Source: Hymenolepis diminuta (Eukaryota > Platyhelminthes > Cestoda > Cyclophyllidea > Hymenolepididae). Taken from it: a stretch of DNA of 64,000 nt. The stretch spans positions 332,418-396,417 of the forward strand of contig CAADRB010000060.1 of the NCBI GenBank assembly GCA_900708905.1. The letters run 5' to 3'. A program made the position numbers and the translations under genes. Shown here piece by piece: positions 47,661 to 60,924 of this stretch (the stretch's first letter is position 1; the number at the start of each line of letters is the position of its first letter). The notes beneath the pieces are model-generated. The model searched no databases, was not told the DNA's origin, and was given only the letters and a program-made list of their open reading frames with translations.

Positions 47661-50269
47661 TGACTTCCTAACAGACAACCGCCAAATCAACTCAGCGTAT
47701 CTAAATTTGGCTACTTTATCAAGAGCCAGATTTCAACCCCTCTGCATTGGTTTTTGTTCCCGCATGTTCAGTTGCTAATTCTTCCCACTACTTCTTCCGT
47801 TTTTTCATATGTCTTGATAGTTTCTAATACCCTATTCGCCTGACTAAAATTTCGGTCGTTTGAATTAAAAAAATTCTGCCAATTTCTGTTACCCTTCAGG
47901 AAGACTACTAATTTTATACCGCTAATATCGCTAAGTTATAAGTTCGGAGGACTTCTAAAGGGTAATTCTCTTGGCTGAATGCTATCAATGTAGCAGACAA
48001 TTTTAGGCTCCAGCTACTTCAAATGCCATAATTTTGCGTCAATATTATTTCTTTTTTGTAAAAAATCCGTTAATTATTTACCAAAGAGGAAAAATGGGGG
48101 TAAAATAGCACAAAAAAAATAAATATCATAAAAATTTCCGCGTAATAATTTCACTTTTTGCAGTGACATTTCCTCTAAGCCCAGTTATAGACCAATACGG
48201 ACACTCCCAGTAGTTGTTGGGACTACATAAGTTCAAATTAATACAGATCGACCTCAGTTGTAATTTTGAACATAGTTGCGATCAGAACAGATATTACCGA
48301 CCTTATTTAGGCTCTTTCCTACTTACTACGATAACAATTACATTGTTTCAACTAACAAGCGAGGCAATATGTAATTAATCGGCTTCATCAAAATCGGAGT
48401 TAAGTCAGGAAGTATAAAGCTTTGTAAATTACATTTAGTTAAGGGGAGTGAGACAAAAAATCTTAGAAAAGAAAAAATTTCAATTTTTACTTCTTAGTTT
48501 TAAGCATTTTCCAAACTGTTTACATCTTGAGAGCATTCTGGTGGGTTGAAGTTCAGTTTCGAAGGAGAGTCAGCGGCAGTAGGACTGAACATCAGTTTCT
48601 ATAAACGAAGGTTCGAATTCATTTGCCTGTTTTTATTTGCATATTTGTAGCATTCTATCCAATTTCTGATTGTTTCATTCAGAAAGGGTTGTTATCTTCT
48701 AGTGATTTTAAAAGGGCCCTTTGTTTAGTAAGGGGAGTTCTAAACATAGTTTATTCTGGCTCCTAGAGTAGTTAAATCGGGGATTAAATCCATTCTTTCT
48801 CGAGTATCTCTTTATCCGGACCCAAACCAAGCATCACAATGGATGGATACAAAACAGCAACATAAGGAAGTTCATGTCTCCTCCACCCTTCCATCATATT
48901 TTTGGATTTCCGATCCACAAAGATGGTTGGCTTATAAGGTCATGAAAGAGGTACCTAGTTATCACCAACAACCTCTCTGAAATGAGTTTATACCCTGTTA
49001 AAGATCAGATCTCTATGCAAAAATATTCAAAATTACCTTCTTCTGTGCACTTCCCAATTTCAATTGACATTTGTCGAACCTCATTCATCAAGATCTAAAC
49101 ATGTCAGAATCCCTTAATCCCAACAGCGGCCATCCCTCATAACAATATGTGTCTAAATTTTCTATCTAATCAACGGTAATGGTAAATGTGTGATCGAGAA
49201 AATACGTGCTTTTTCGGTGTTCTGGATTTTTTTCTGGATTTTGTTATCAATAAGAAGCACCAAACTAAACCTCTGGACAAAATTGCGTTGCCTAATCATT
49301 TCACATTTTATTAGAATTGGAATCCGAATGGGAAATATACAATTAGTGAACTAAATTTGCAAATTTTTCTGGAATTCACTGGAGAATAATCACCTGATAG
49401 CCCTATCCAAATTTTCCTGGTACATTCTCCTTAATTGCGGCTCGTCACCTTTCAGTTGCTTGATAGTATTACACGTGGTTGGGATAGCTCTTTCTTAGTA
49501 AAATTTATATAATTAAAAATAAATACACTGTGCATCCACGTAGGCTGGAACATCAAGTAAAGTCGTCTCTATTCGGTTACAACATTATAATAAGTAAGAT
49601 TGAATGGTCAATAGTAATGCTCCTGAAGTTAAAGACCAGTGGAGTAAATGAGTACATCAGTTAAGTACTGGAAAATGCAGGAGTGTTTCAAAAGACTTAC
49701 CTGCTAAAGTTTTAGCAGAAAATTCATGAACCGAAGGATGGAGGAGGGCAATCTGACACACACCGATTCCTCCATTTAAAGGATGCTGCTGAAAACTGGA
49801 ATCGTGAATCCACCTTACATATGATGGGTAGCAATTCAGGATACTTTGAATCTTCTTTCCATCGCGAATAGATAGAACTAATAGGAAACAGATATTGGGG
49901 TGGGTATTAAAAGATAAAACCATGTATGTAGTGGGTGCTCATGGGTGATAATTCAAAAATAGTAAGCATCAGTGGCTTTTAGTTCGAATCCTCGCGAGTT
50001 TTCTAAGCCTCTATCCGTATATGGTAATAAAGTTTAGTACAGTAGAGTCGGTTATGCGGATTTATGTGTATTTTTAATTAAAGGTAAACAGTAACAGTTA
50101 AAAATTGCCCATCATTTATCAGTCAGCACCTTCTCAGTGGCTTGCAAAACTTGCATTCAGTGGCAATCACTTTAATTAGCCTTTGAAGACCGTTGTAGGG
50201 CAAATTGCTATTACGGGGATTAATAGAGAATAAATTTAAGGATTATTAATTAATACCACATACTCTCAT

Positions 50270-50492
50270 TAATAAGAAAGCGTTTTCCAACGCTCATCTG
50301 GGATAGAGAGTGACGTCACAGAACTTCCCTGGTGAGAGATTGGAATTCTGACACCCTCCATATTAGTCAGATTTAACCAGTGCGAGTGACATTCGCTCTC
50401 ATTGGGGGTGAGCCGACGGGAATCGAACCCCTAACCTCTGACATGGCAGACGTTCACGCCGACAAATGCGTCACCGACGCGAAGTCACTCAT
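50270..50492 (-). repeat. tRNA-derived SINE-like element
   Basis: The minus strand starts with a tRNA-like head (50488-50408). Then comes a unique body (GAGAGCGAATGTCACTCGCA and onward) running to about 50270. The head contains the near-perfect internal B-box/T-arm GGGGTTCGATTCCCG. A body following a tRNA-like head is the normal layout of a SINE. No second copy is visible in this window, so the ends are approximate. Confidence 0.5.
50408..50488 (-). tRNA. tRNA-like sequence (probably SINE head or tRNA pseudogene)
   Basis: The T-arm (GGGGTTCGATTCCCG) and a D-stem (ACGC pairing with GCGT around ATTTGTCG) are clear. The acceptor ends GTGACTT and GGCTCAC pair imperfectly. The anticodon arm pairs only as TCTG/CAGA around a 6-base loop, so a normal 5 bp stem with 7-base loop cannot be drawn. 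I therefore do not assign an anticodon. Confidence 0.4.
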
Positions 50493-51499
50493 ACATTCAA
50501 ATTTACGTAGAAAAAGTCTTTTTATTTGTTCTTATGTATAGAACAATAATCAGTAACGATCGTTTAGAAATTTGAACAAGTATGGCACTGAAATATGGAA
50601 TCTACCAGCTGTTAAAGAAGAGGTATATTGAATACAAATAATGACATATTCCATATATATGCGTATATTCGTCTATCTTACAAAATTACAATACGATTTG
50701 GTTGGATTGTGTAGAGATAGTATATATCTTCCAATTTGGAAATTCTCCTCTGAAGACGCAGCTCTAGTTCCGAATTTTGTCTCTATATCATTAAAACCTT
50801 AATGCACTGGGATAATTTGAGAACTTTTATCTTAGGATGAGACTAATCTATGAATATGTTTGACGAAAACTCTACGTATGTCGATTTTCAAGAGCAAGAT
50901 TTGTTTTCGTTTATTTATTTCCATATTTTCGTATTTCAGAAATCTTTTCGAATTCATCTGAAAGCACAAAATATCGTCCAACGGAAATCGGTTTGTTGAA
51001 AAAAAGATGGGGCAGCTTTAGCCAAGCTATCAACAAGGTACTCAAACCTATCAAAATTTAACATTGCAGAGAACGGGAGAGTTCAATCAATTTAAACTAC
51101 AAAAGTTAAAAATAACAAAAATTTTTTTATTATTATGAATAAATTTCTTATTGAAAAATTGCCTGCCGTTCTTAATTACTTTTCACCGGCCTTAAACCCC
51201 GTTTAATCTGGTTAAAATCACATCTCCACATCGAGTGATTTAGATCACTAACCGCAGTGACGAATAAGGAATGAGGGATATTTTGGAGAATGTGGGTTTC
51301 TGAATTTGGTGTGCTCGAAATTGTCTTCCCTAACGAAGAGTATTTGAAAATTGTGTGATTAAAAATAATTTAATTTTTGAGAATCAAGACACTTATTGCC
51401 GTCGTGATTTTAGGTGATCTAGCTTCTGCCCCTATGCTCAATCTACCCTATATATATCTCTAAGCTACAGGCGAATCAGACCTGTGTAGAGAGAGAAGG

Positions 51500-51715
51500 G
51501 ACAGATATGAAGTTACTCCAAGTCACTTTATTAACTAAACAAATGCGCTATGTGTGAATGCAAGTTTCCTTTATGTTACTGAGGATCGGAAATCAAAACG
51601 AATAGAAGAGTTTCCGTCCAAGGTTACTGACAAGCTGTTAGAAGCCTCTTGATAAGGATGACGGGCGACTTAAAGACAACCTGAGAAAATTGATTATCCC
51701 AAGGCACAAAAATAT
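51500..51715 (+). repeat. dispersed repeat copy (GACGTTTGGAGGT family)
   Basis: Diverged copy: GAAGTTACTCCAAGTCACTT, TTATTAACTAAACAAATG, GACAAGCTGTTAGAAG and a TTGATTATCCCAAGGCACA end. The order matches the 47415 copy, although the central GTTTGGAGGT is degraded. Confidence 0.45.
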
Positions 51716-51878
51716 TGAAAGGTAAATCTTTTTTAAACAAAAATTTTAGACTGGAATTAAGATATTTGATATAATTTTCTTTATTGAAATAAATGTCAAA
51801 ATATGTTCTGATTTTACCTAATATTCCCTATGTGGAGAGAGTGGAAAGGGCAAAATTTACCAATTTGCCTTCCGAGTG

Positions 51879-51900
51879 TAAATAAATAAATAAATAAATA
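51879..51900. repeat. (TAAA)n microsatellite
   Basis: Five consecutive AAAT/TAAA units. Confidence 0.85.
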
Positions 51901-52919
51901 TTAATGAAAATCAGTTTTTGATGTATAACAAACAAAAAGGTATTTTTAGTAAGAATATTGCTACTACATTTATCAGAATTTCAAGTAAGAAATTATAATA
52001 ATTTAATCTTTATTACAAACAATTATCAACAATTATAAAATAATTAGTTTCATTAAATTAATTTGTATTATCTCTTTCATTAGTAATTAAAGTGACGCGC
52101 TTCACTTTAAAGATAGAAAAAAATAGTTAGATAGTAAAATTTCCGTAATTTACTTTCAATCACTTCAGTTTTAGCACGGATTGAACATCTTTATGTATGT
52201 GCTTCACTAATGTGGAATGGAAGCTCTCTTTCCATTTAATCTAATGATGTGTTATAAGCACAAGCTCACTAAAATATCGAAGCGCAACTATGTTGATAGT
52301 TAATGCCAACTTTAAAGTTGAATACTAATATTATCAGCGAAACTGTTCCCGCTGTCTAGTCTAATTAACGGTCAGTCATTAGGTACAGAGTGGGGTGAAG
52401 ATCGGACCCCAGAAAGGGTTCTTATCTACCAGGACGATCTATAGTTTCACGAAGGACGCAAGGAAGTGGGTTAAACTGTCACACCCGAGCTAAAAGAACT
52501 TAAATCATATCTAAAATAGTTAAATTGGGACGAAAATTTCTTAACTCTGAATAATCTAGCTGTTATAAGTACTCCATGTGATAGAAGTTCTTTTCCACTG
52601 TGCATTTTAATGAGGAAAGTTTATGAATGCGCGAATATTTTCCTCAGTTCAAATAATTTTCACATCTCAGGGTAAATTTAAGTTAGCAAATCTAATCTAA
52701 AGTTTCAGAGGAAATTTCATTCCTATAGTCTTCTAGTTCACTGCAAGTCAAAAATGCTATAATTGCTGATCGTGGAATAGCAACAGAAATGACAAACAGC
52801 GCGATCGGCAAATAATAGATAGAGAGGGATCGAAAAGATGCCGAAAGTGAGTAAAAGTAACAGAGTGTTTTGTTTCATTTAATTTTCGGATTCGGGTTGT
52901 ACAATACTTACTTATTGGG

Positions 52920-54030
52920 TAATTCAAGATCCGAAATTCAAATTTCATGATTCGTCACTTGGATTACTGAGCAACTTCTTGTCCACGACATTCAGTGCTT
53001 ATATTGTGGTCGGTCTTGCCACTTCAATTCATTTTTTCTCTTCCAGGGGTTGAGAAAACAAAATTATCATGAACACTATCAAATCTTAAATTAGCAGAGC
53101 TGTGGTAGTCAAAAATTTGACATAATTATTAATTTTTCCAAAAAATAACTGGTTTTCCTTATTTTCTTAATAAATGCTTTTATTAAGAAAAATTCCAACA
53201 CAAAATTTCACATGGGAGATGTCCGATTTAAACTTCGGTGACCTTGAATAGCCATCGCTGCAACGTTTGCAATAGTATTTGATATATGTGATATTAATTT
53301 TAGCAGTAAAAAAGATTTTCGTTATTATATTTTTTATATTTGTTGTATTCAGTAGTTCGGCCATGATGGGAGTTCGATTTACGTTTAAGATGGTCGACTT
53401 CCGCTTTCTCTCGAGCTTTGAATAAATGGTACACTTAAACCAACGCAAAACTGAAAACGAAGGCTTAACTTAGCGAGCCACAATCGAGAATTACTATCAA
53501 TTTTAATACTTGTGTAATATTAATTTCTGAATTTGGTATTTGGTGAAAAATATTGTGAAATTCGGATTTCGAATGCATTTAGATGAAAGCCTGCTTCTAA
53601 TACCAAATAAACTTGGTTAGAAATTTCATTACGAAAATACGTAGAAAGGAAATAGTTCACCTCTGGTGATGTCGGTTAAGTTGAAGATTTTTGCTCCTTC
53701 AGCTCAGGTACATTAAAATGGCGGTATTTAGCTAATGCCATATTCGATCATTCCTCTTCACAATTCCTGGGAAAATAGCAAGACCGACCGTTATTATGAA
53801 ACAATCGATCAATAAAGGTTCACTCACTGATCTAGGTAATGAATCATAAAACAGTGATTTTTTGAACGTGGACCACTCATTTAGTGAATATTGTACAATT
53901 CGGTTCCAAAAATCAAGTGAAATATGAGTCATGGTTACCATGAATTTTCTCCCGCCATCTTTTAAATATCCTCCTCTTTGTCATTTTTGGATCTACTCTC
54001 AACCGATTTTAGTTGTATCTCACGGTTATA
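52920..54030 (+). repeat. long degenerate repeat, copy 1
   Basis: Landmarks occur in the same order and similar spacing as at 60925-62060: GAAATTCAAATTTCATGATTCGT, then GGTCTTGCCACTTCAATTC, then GAGAAAACAAAATTATCATG, and about 900 bases later CCTCCTCTTTGTCATTT with an AGTTGTATCTCACGGTTATAAA-like end. No coding remnant recognised. Confidence 0.45.
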
Positions 54031-54989
54031 AATGTTCATTTTTTTGCATTGTAGCGTAATAGTAAAAATATCAATGAATGCAAACCTCAAATCTTGGAAA
54101 AACGGTGTCTGATGGATGTCTCTAAGTAAATTCTCACATGTTATAATAAAATCGAACTGAAATATCAAATTTTTAAAAGCCGGTACGACTTTGAGGAGTA
54201 AGAGACGAAATGCATAGGGCAGAGTATAAAGGAATCTTGGGATTACGAGGCTAATTTATCCTCATTGCAGTCTCATTCAATTAACCAATTAAAACTGTCG
54301 ACCTTCCTATTAAGCAGGTTTATCGTTAAAAGTAGATCGGAATTTTATTGATCAGATGAACTCAATACTTGTTTATTTATCACCCATCTTTTTGAAACAT
54401 AAGTTGATCTTATTTCTCAGTTCAAATTCGGCTTTCTTTTTATATATTTTAACAAATGATTCCGTTCTATTTTTATTAAATGAATTGATTATGCAAACTA
54501 CACAATATCAGAATCGAATTTTACAATGTAAGAAACACCACCTAACTGGAACTAACAATTTTAAAATCTATTCTTTCATAAAATTTACACAAATTTTAAT
54601 TAAATTAACTCTTTCGAGATCCGAAATGAAGGGGATTAAAGAAGAGATTGGCGAATACTTGTACAGATTCTTTACGAAAAATTTTTTTCATTCTTTATGG
54701 GAAGTTAAGTAATTCACCTTTACTGGATAGAAGAGAAACATAGAGGGAAAAATTGGCACTATTATAAAAATACAAGGCTGTAGAAATGCATGATCTCGAT
54801 AATAGAAATATGAATGAAAAATAATGACAGAATTATAAATAGTACTTCAAGTATTATCACTACAATGCTTTCTCAACCATTCGAAAAAGATGGATTGAAG
54901 CAGCCAAACCGATCTCTCCTAATTTAATGGTACCGGCCATTAAGCGCTGAACATCGTAGACACGCATTAGCTACAATCCATAGAGGAGA

Positions 54990-55180
54990 TCCGTGAAATT
55001 TGATTTTTGGAATGTGAACTGCTCATTTAATAAATATAGTACAATCCGAGCATAAAAATCAAATGTAGTAAGACTCTGATCCTTGAGGTTGCTCCTAGTA
55101 GCTTTTAAATCCCCTCCTCTGTATCATTTACCTGATTTACTGCTCTTCGATATCAGTTGTTTCCCATAATTAAAAATAAA
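54990..55180 (+). repeat. partial copy of the long degenerate repeat (3' part)
   Basis: Matches 53850-54030: GTGAACTGCTCATTTAATAAATATAGTACAAT against GTGGACCACTCATTTAGTGAATATTGTACAAT in equivalent positions, and CCCCTCCTCT.TATCATTT followed by TCAGTTGTTTCCCATAATTA. Confidence 0.5.
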
Positions 55181-55689
55181 AAAATAAATACAAATATTTA
55201 ATAATTAAGAAATATAATTAAAAATAATAAAAATAATAATGATAATGAGACTAGAGTTCACTTAGTGATCTATCAGGCCACTGAAAATCATTTCTAAGCT
55301 TACCATGAACCTGGAAGTCAAATCAGGAAAGTCTAGCATCAAGAAATTATGCAGTAACTGCGCTTTTTAAAAGCGTCAGTTCAACTCAGTGTTTTCAAGG
55401 ATAAAGTAAAACTTTTAATGCTCTGACTTCATTACGTACTTCTTTCTGATCTTCTCTTCTTCCATACCCTATTTAAATTTACCTTTATTCGGAAGTTTTC
55501 CGAAGGTTTGCTATGGACTCACTAATACAAAGCAGAAAAAAGCAAGAAAGAATCAACTTATTTAATCCAGATTCAACAAAAGATAATCCTTTAAAACTCA
55601 GTGTTACATGAGAGCACCAACTAACTTTTAATCACATGATTTGCCGAAATGTAAGAACTCTAACGACCAGAATAAGTTTTCCAGACGTC

Positions 55690-56215
55690 TCGGTCACAAA
55701 TAACCTGTAGACGCACGCGGCTTTTATGGAGTTTTCGCACCTGCAGTCTCACTGTCTCAGTGTTCACCCCTTTCCCTTTGCACTACAAAATGCGAGGGAA
55801 GGGGGGGGGGGAGGCTGAAGATGGCGGATACGCCACCCATATTAATTTCAAGCTCCCTCTGACCATCATTATTTGATCAGCCCAGACTAGGGGTGATAGT
55901 CTGGACCTCTCCGGATTAACTGACCGAGCGAATGGAAAATCAAGACATATTTCATCCCACTTACTCCCCCTTTCAAATTAAACCTACTGGTGTGTCCCCT
56001 ATGCCCGTTTTCTCCCCCAAGTTTGACCGCGGGTGAAATTTTGCGGTCTTTTTGGCGAAATGGACTTGCCAAAAGTTGGGCACCTTCTGGGTGGTGCCGA
56101 TTTTCAGTGGCAGACAGAAAGACAGACAGAATGTCGATTGATTTAAGACCCTTTGAAATAGATATCCCTCTATTACTAAGGTACTGCGTCGACTCCACAA
56201 TGCCACAGTGGTGAA
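55690..56215. promoter_or_regulatory. GC-richer block with hairpin and poly-G, candidate regulatory element
   Basis: Stands out from AT-rich surroundings. It holds an 11-base G run (55801-55811), a perfect 8 bp stem hairpin at 55882-55904 (CCAGACTA, 7 nt, TAGTCTGG), and a GACCGC/GCGGTC inverted pair near 56026-56048. Both strands are open over about 75-100 codons at 55887-56214, without recognisable protein features. Possible enhancer/promoter or unrecognised exon. Confidence 0.3.
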
Positions 56216-59200
56216 TTCAAGATAGAGTAGTTAGAAATAACTCGGTTAGAGGTATTATTTTCTTTGAAAAGTCAGTCACATCTATAAATCTTATTATCAT
56301 TAAAAGTTTCATCTTATGAGAACCAGACAAATCAATGAAATGCGGGAACATCCACTGAACCAAGAAATTCCCTTTTGGGCATGATGAAGTGGTGATATAA
56401 ATGCCAAAGAGCTTAAATGCATGCCTATTGACAAGGACAAGTTTATATGTCTCTCGTCTCGTGTTTCTTATAATATAACCACCTTGAAAATTTTCTAATT
56501 ACTAGGAAATATTATCTTAAAGTGTTTGTACTTAGCATAATATTGACCATCAAGTTTATCACTCCAAATCGAATAGACAAAAGCACTTCGATCAGCCGAA
56601 TCGAAAAAACTATTATCGTAAAAAGGAATTTGTAAAATGATCTGGTTCTATTAATTAGTCGCCTTAGTCGATCCAATTTTAGGTTCACGAAGCAACCCGT
56701 TCCTTCTTGAAGGCTTTTAGTCAGAGAGTAATTTATGACCACTTCTTCAACGGAAATACCGTCTAGAAGAACGTATTCTAACAATCCTAATTACTTTTCC
56801 GTATGGTTGATTCATATAATTTGTTATGTTTGTAGTAATTTGGTCGCAAAAGGGGAGAAAAGATAGTTTCATCGAAAATCTGTTAGTGATAACATTGGAC
56901 AGTTTTCTCTGCATAATTTGAAGCAGTTTTTAACCAAATTGATGGTTTTCCTGACGCTACATTATTATCTGCTACTTACAGATGGGAAGATTCCCCTTTC
57001 TACAAATAGTAAAGTATATATTATTATAGCATAGGGAGATATCAATGGCAAGAGGGTTCTTTTTAGGTAAAAACTATAGGCATCCAGACGTAACATTTTT
57101 TTCCACACCGTCTAGTCTCATCGAACGAGCGAAAATAATAACGAAAAGCAAGTGGTATTTGATAGCATATATTAGTAAAGCATCTTATGAGTGAGTTTAA
57201 AGGATAGGCAATAATTATGTGAATTTCAAAGAAATTGGGTCTGTAAATTGTTGACTGCTTTAAAATCAGTCGAAATGTACCTCTATCGAAATGCTGATTG
57301 AATTCAGGCATAAAGTGTGCGGCTATTCATGGATTGATTGGTTTGTTTCTTTAAAATCCAGTTCTAACGCCTTCATTATATGGGTTATGGAAGGTCATCA
57401 TCTTTGAAATGGTAAAACAGATTATTCTAATTAATTAATCTCTCAGTTAGCGCTGGACCTCGTAGACAAGAATATAGTCAATAATCCAGGGCACGAATAA
57501 TAAAATTTGAGGTCTGCAAGGTGAAGAAATTAATTATTCTTGAATTAAATGCTTAAAAGCCAAATTTGGAAATCAAATAAAGTAAGAAACTCTTCCCTAT
57601 CCCTTCTCCCTCCACCCCATTGTCTCACACTGAATTTCACTGTTACCCAATTTCAGTGGGTTTCTCATGATGAAAATCTGAAATACTTTGCCTTGTCGTC
57701 GACATTACAGGTAAATTTTATTTCCAAACAGGAATAAAGGTCCTAAAAGAATGCATTTGCTATTGTATCCAATCAAAATGCAACTCCTATTGAGGTCATA
57801 TTCAGTACTGCCCGAATCAACCATTTGGTGACCTACCAAGAATAACCCTAAATTTTCAATCGAATTGAATCATTTTATATATACTCGAGATTTATATTTC
57901 ATATTCTAAGGATTCTTCAAAAAAATATTCGAAAATTTGATTTATAATTTTGCGCCTTCCGCATATTTAGACATTAAAATGTTGCTCTTAAGTACCCTGG
58001 TTTTTAATTCTATAATATTTAGAAGGATAGCTGATTACAAGGAGGAACAAAACATCTCTATAGTTATCACAAATAAAATATTGCAATAGTGGGGAAAGTG
58101 GTCATGACATTCACTCACGTTCTTTCTCTTCTTTTTTCGAGAGATCCCACCACAACTGGCTATCAGGAATTCCAACCAGTAAAGGAAGGAATAAAGGACG
58201 CTTTAACCAACAGTCGGGTTCTCTGCAGCATGATCTGTCACAGTACCTTGTTTTCTCAGGAAAGACGGTGCTAAATGGGGGGAGGAGTAGGGAAAATGAC
58301 ACGCGAAAGAAACACGTAGAGGGAAGTTAACTAGAACGCGGTTGCAGTAACTACTTACCCAAATAACCACAAGGGGTAAGTAGACACTAGCTATTATTGC
58401 ACGAAAGAATAATTAATCTTCATTTAATCAGAGCAGGAATAAAGTCGGTGTGGGGACTGGGAAGATGACAAAAAGGCGCAAAAGGGTAAAATGGGATGAG
58501 GTTGGAGAAAAAGGTGTGGGGTGTAGGACGTATGATCCTATTAAGCGCAGTCGGTCTTGTTACCTATTCGTTGAAAAGGTATGCGCAAGGAGAAAGGGGA
58601 CATTGAAAGAGGGTATAATAAAGTGTTAATTACGAGTTCGGCTAGTTAATTATTCTTAATTGGGAGACACATCGTCTTCAAGTTAGAATAGTTAAAGTCT
58701 TTCTAACCTTTTAACCCTGTGGGAGTGAAATCATTCTTATTTGTATATAATTTATTTGATTAAGAAATTTAAGTTTCGCGCTAATTCAAATTCATCAGTT
58801 TAAACAACTTTAAGTTAAACTTGATCTGGTATTTAAATCAAGCCATATTTGACAGGGATTATTTTTTAACGTGTAAGTATATGTAATACGCGATCGAGGT
58901 TTTTTCTAATACCCACCAGTATGCGGTAGAAATTAGTTTAGTAGAGATGAATTTTCCTCATTTTCACATTCACTGATAATCAGCTCTAAACAAGATAAAA
59001 ATACTCCTCATTCTCTAAAAATGTAACGCTTTTAAGCATTAAATTTGGCAGAGAAGTAGTATCTTGCTAAGGTTATGAGAGATACTGCCATTCCGAAATC
59101 GTTCTATGGCTTAATTCAACCAATTTGGCCGTTAAACCCATGGCCTCTACAATGGCGGTCGTGTTCATCGATCTCTCGATCACCGGACCCGAGCTTTAAT

Positions 59201-60924
59201 AGTTAAGAATAAAACAATTAGACAACAATAGCAAACTTTTACTATTCATGAAAACGCTTTCTCTTTTTGAGCTCTGGAAGCATTAAAATTCTCAATTTCT
59301 CATGATGGGATGATTTATTTAGCAATATCCAATGGTTCGAAGGCTCAGCTTTCATTATTTGATTCCCGAGTTTTTCACGTGAATTAACGTCCGCAATATT
59401 CAGACCTTGATGTGATTGAATAGCTTGTCATGGCACTCTGAATCTATTGTGTCTTCTTACAGAAAAGAGCAGGTCGTTCTGTTTAGTCAATACATTCTCA
59501 ATATCAGATCCAAAATAATACTGCCTCGAAACTTTTTCGAAATTAAAGCTCACCGAGAACTATAATATGATAATTAAATAACCTGATCACGTAAGTAGAT
59601 AATGTTAAACAAGTATTCCCTCTAAGTGATTGGCACACTTTTCTGTAGAGTTCTAATGGAAAACTATCGTTTATACAGTCATTAAAGGGAGGCGAAAGTA
59701 AAACATGACTAATTATTTCTTGAAAAGTGTAGATTTCTCTTAAATTTCGTTTGCGTAGTGTGGTATCTTGTCCTTCATACATCTGGTACAATCAAGAATT
59801 TAATTTCCAAGTTTAAATTCCAAGAGGTGTAAGCGCAAAAGTTTTCAACTATCAGCTTATTCATTGTTACACAATAGAAACAAGTCATACATAGCATACT
59901 ACAAATTTAAAAGAATTTGGTTGTGGTATCACTCCCATCCCAAGTGGGAAAGCAATTCGCAAGTAAAAGGTCAGACTTTTAGCTCTGAAACTATTCTAAT
60001 CTAGCCCAACTCATCCAAAACGAACCCTCAAATGAATTAAGCATTTCTTTCACATTAAATTCCAGTTTTACTAGCTATTGCAGAGGTTATTTTAATTATA
60101 ATGAAATTCAAAATTTTCGGGATAAAAATAAAGAAAATTGACATGTAAAGTTTGTACATGTGTCATTTAATGTCCCCATTTAAGGATATTCACTTTTGGT
60201 CATCCCCATCTCAATGTACGTAGTTGAATAAATGGCGCTAGACTGGATTTCCGTCCAAATCCAGTTCCTCAATAGCCGTTAAATACAAAAATCAAAGCTC
60301 GTTCTAAAGAATAAATGAAATAAGGTTCTTATTTTATTACCTATTCCTTTCGAATTTCTTTTAATGATTGCTGAGAACGTATTTAAGATTTATTAACCTT
60401 GAATAATTTCAATAATAAATACCTTCCTTTGAACATTTGCTATGATCCATCTGCATTCCTATCAAAGACACTTATTATATCATTCATAAAGCGAGTAGTT
60501 AGGTCAAGGAGTCCATTTCTGGTGGCTGTTAAAAAGGAATATTTCAAATTTGTTCATTAAATTTTGCACCATATGCGTTAGATAATGTCAATAAAAATAT
60601 GTTTGAAAGTAGTCCAGCACTTCCTTCAGAGAAGAATAAAGAGATTAGACTTGTATGACAGCTGACAGAAGGGAAGATTTAAGAATAGAGGAATCAAGGA
60701 CATCACGTCGATTTTTACGATTATATATTCTTTCTACTTATAATCGCTTAGTACGAAAAACTTTAAATTTTCAATTATGAGAAGCAGCTGGTATCGAATA
60801 ACAACAAGTTTACCAAATAATAAAAACTAGGAGCTCAAAAAGGTACAGAAAGCAACGTCAAGATACCAGTCTTCATTTTTGAACTCTGGTCGAATCATAT
60901 TTAATAAATTAGCAGGTTAATCTC

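Noticed and set aside
50408..50488. Functional tRNA gene
   Set aside because: The anticodon arm does not form a 5 bp stem with 7-base loop and the acceptor stem is mismatched; a long body follows, as in a SINE.
54356..54712. 118-codon plus-strand frame
   Set aside because: AT-rich, Phe/Leu/Ile/Lys-dominated composition typical of chance frames in AT-rich DNA; no domain.
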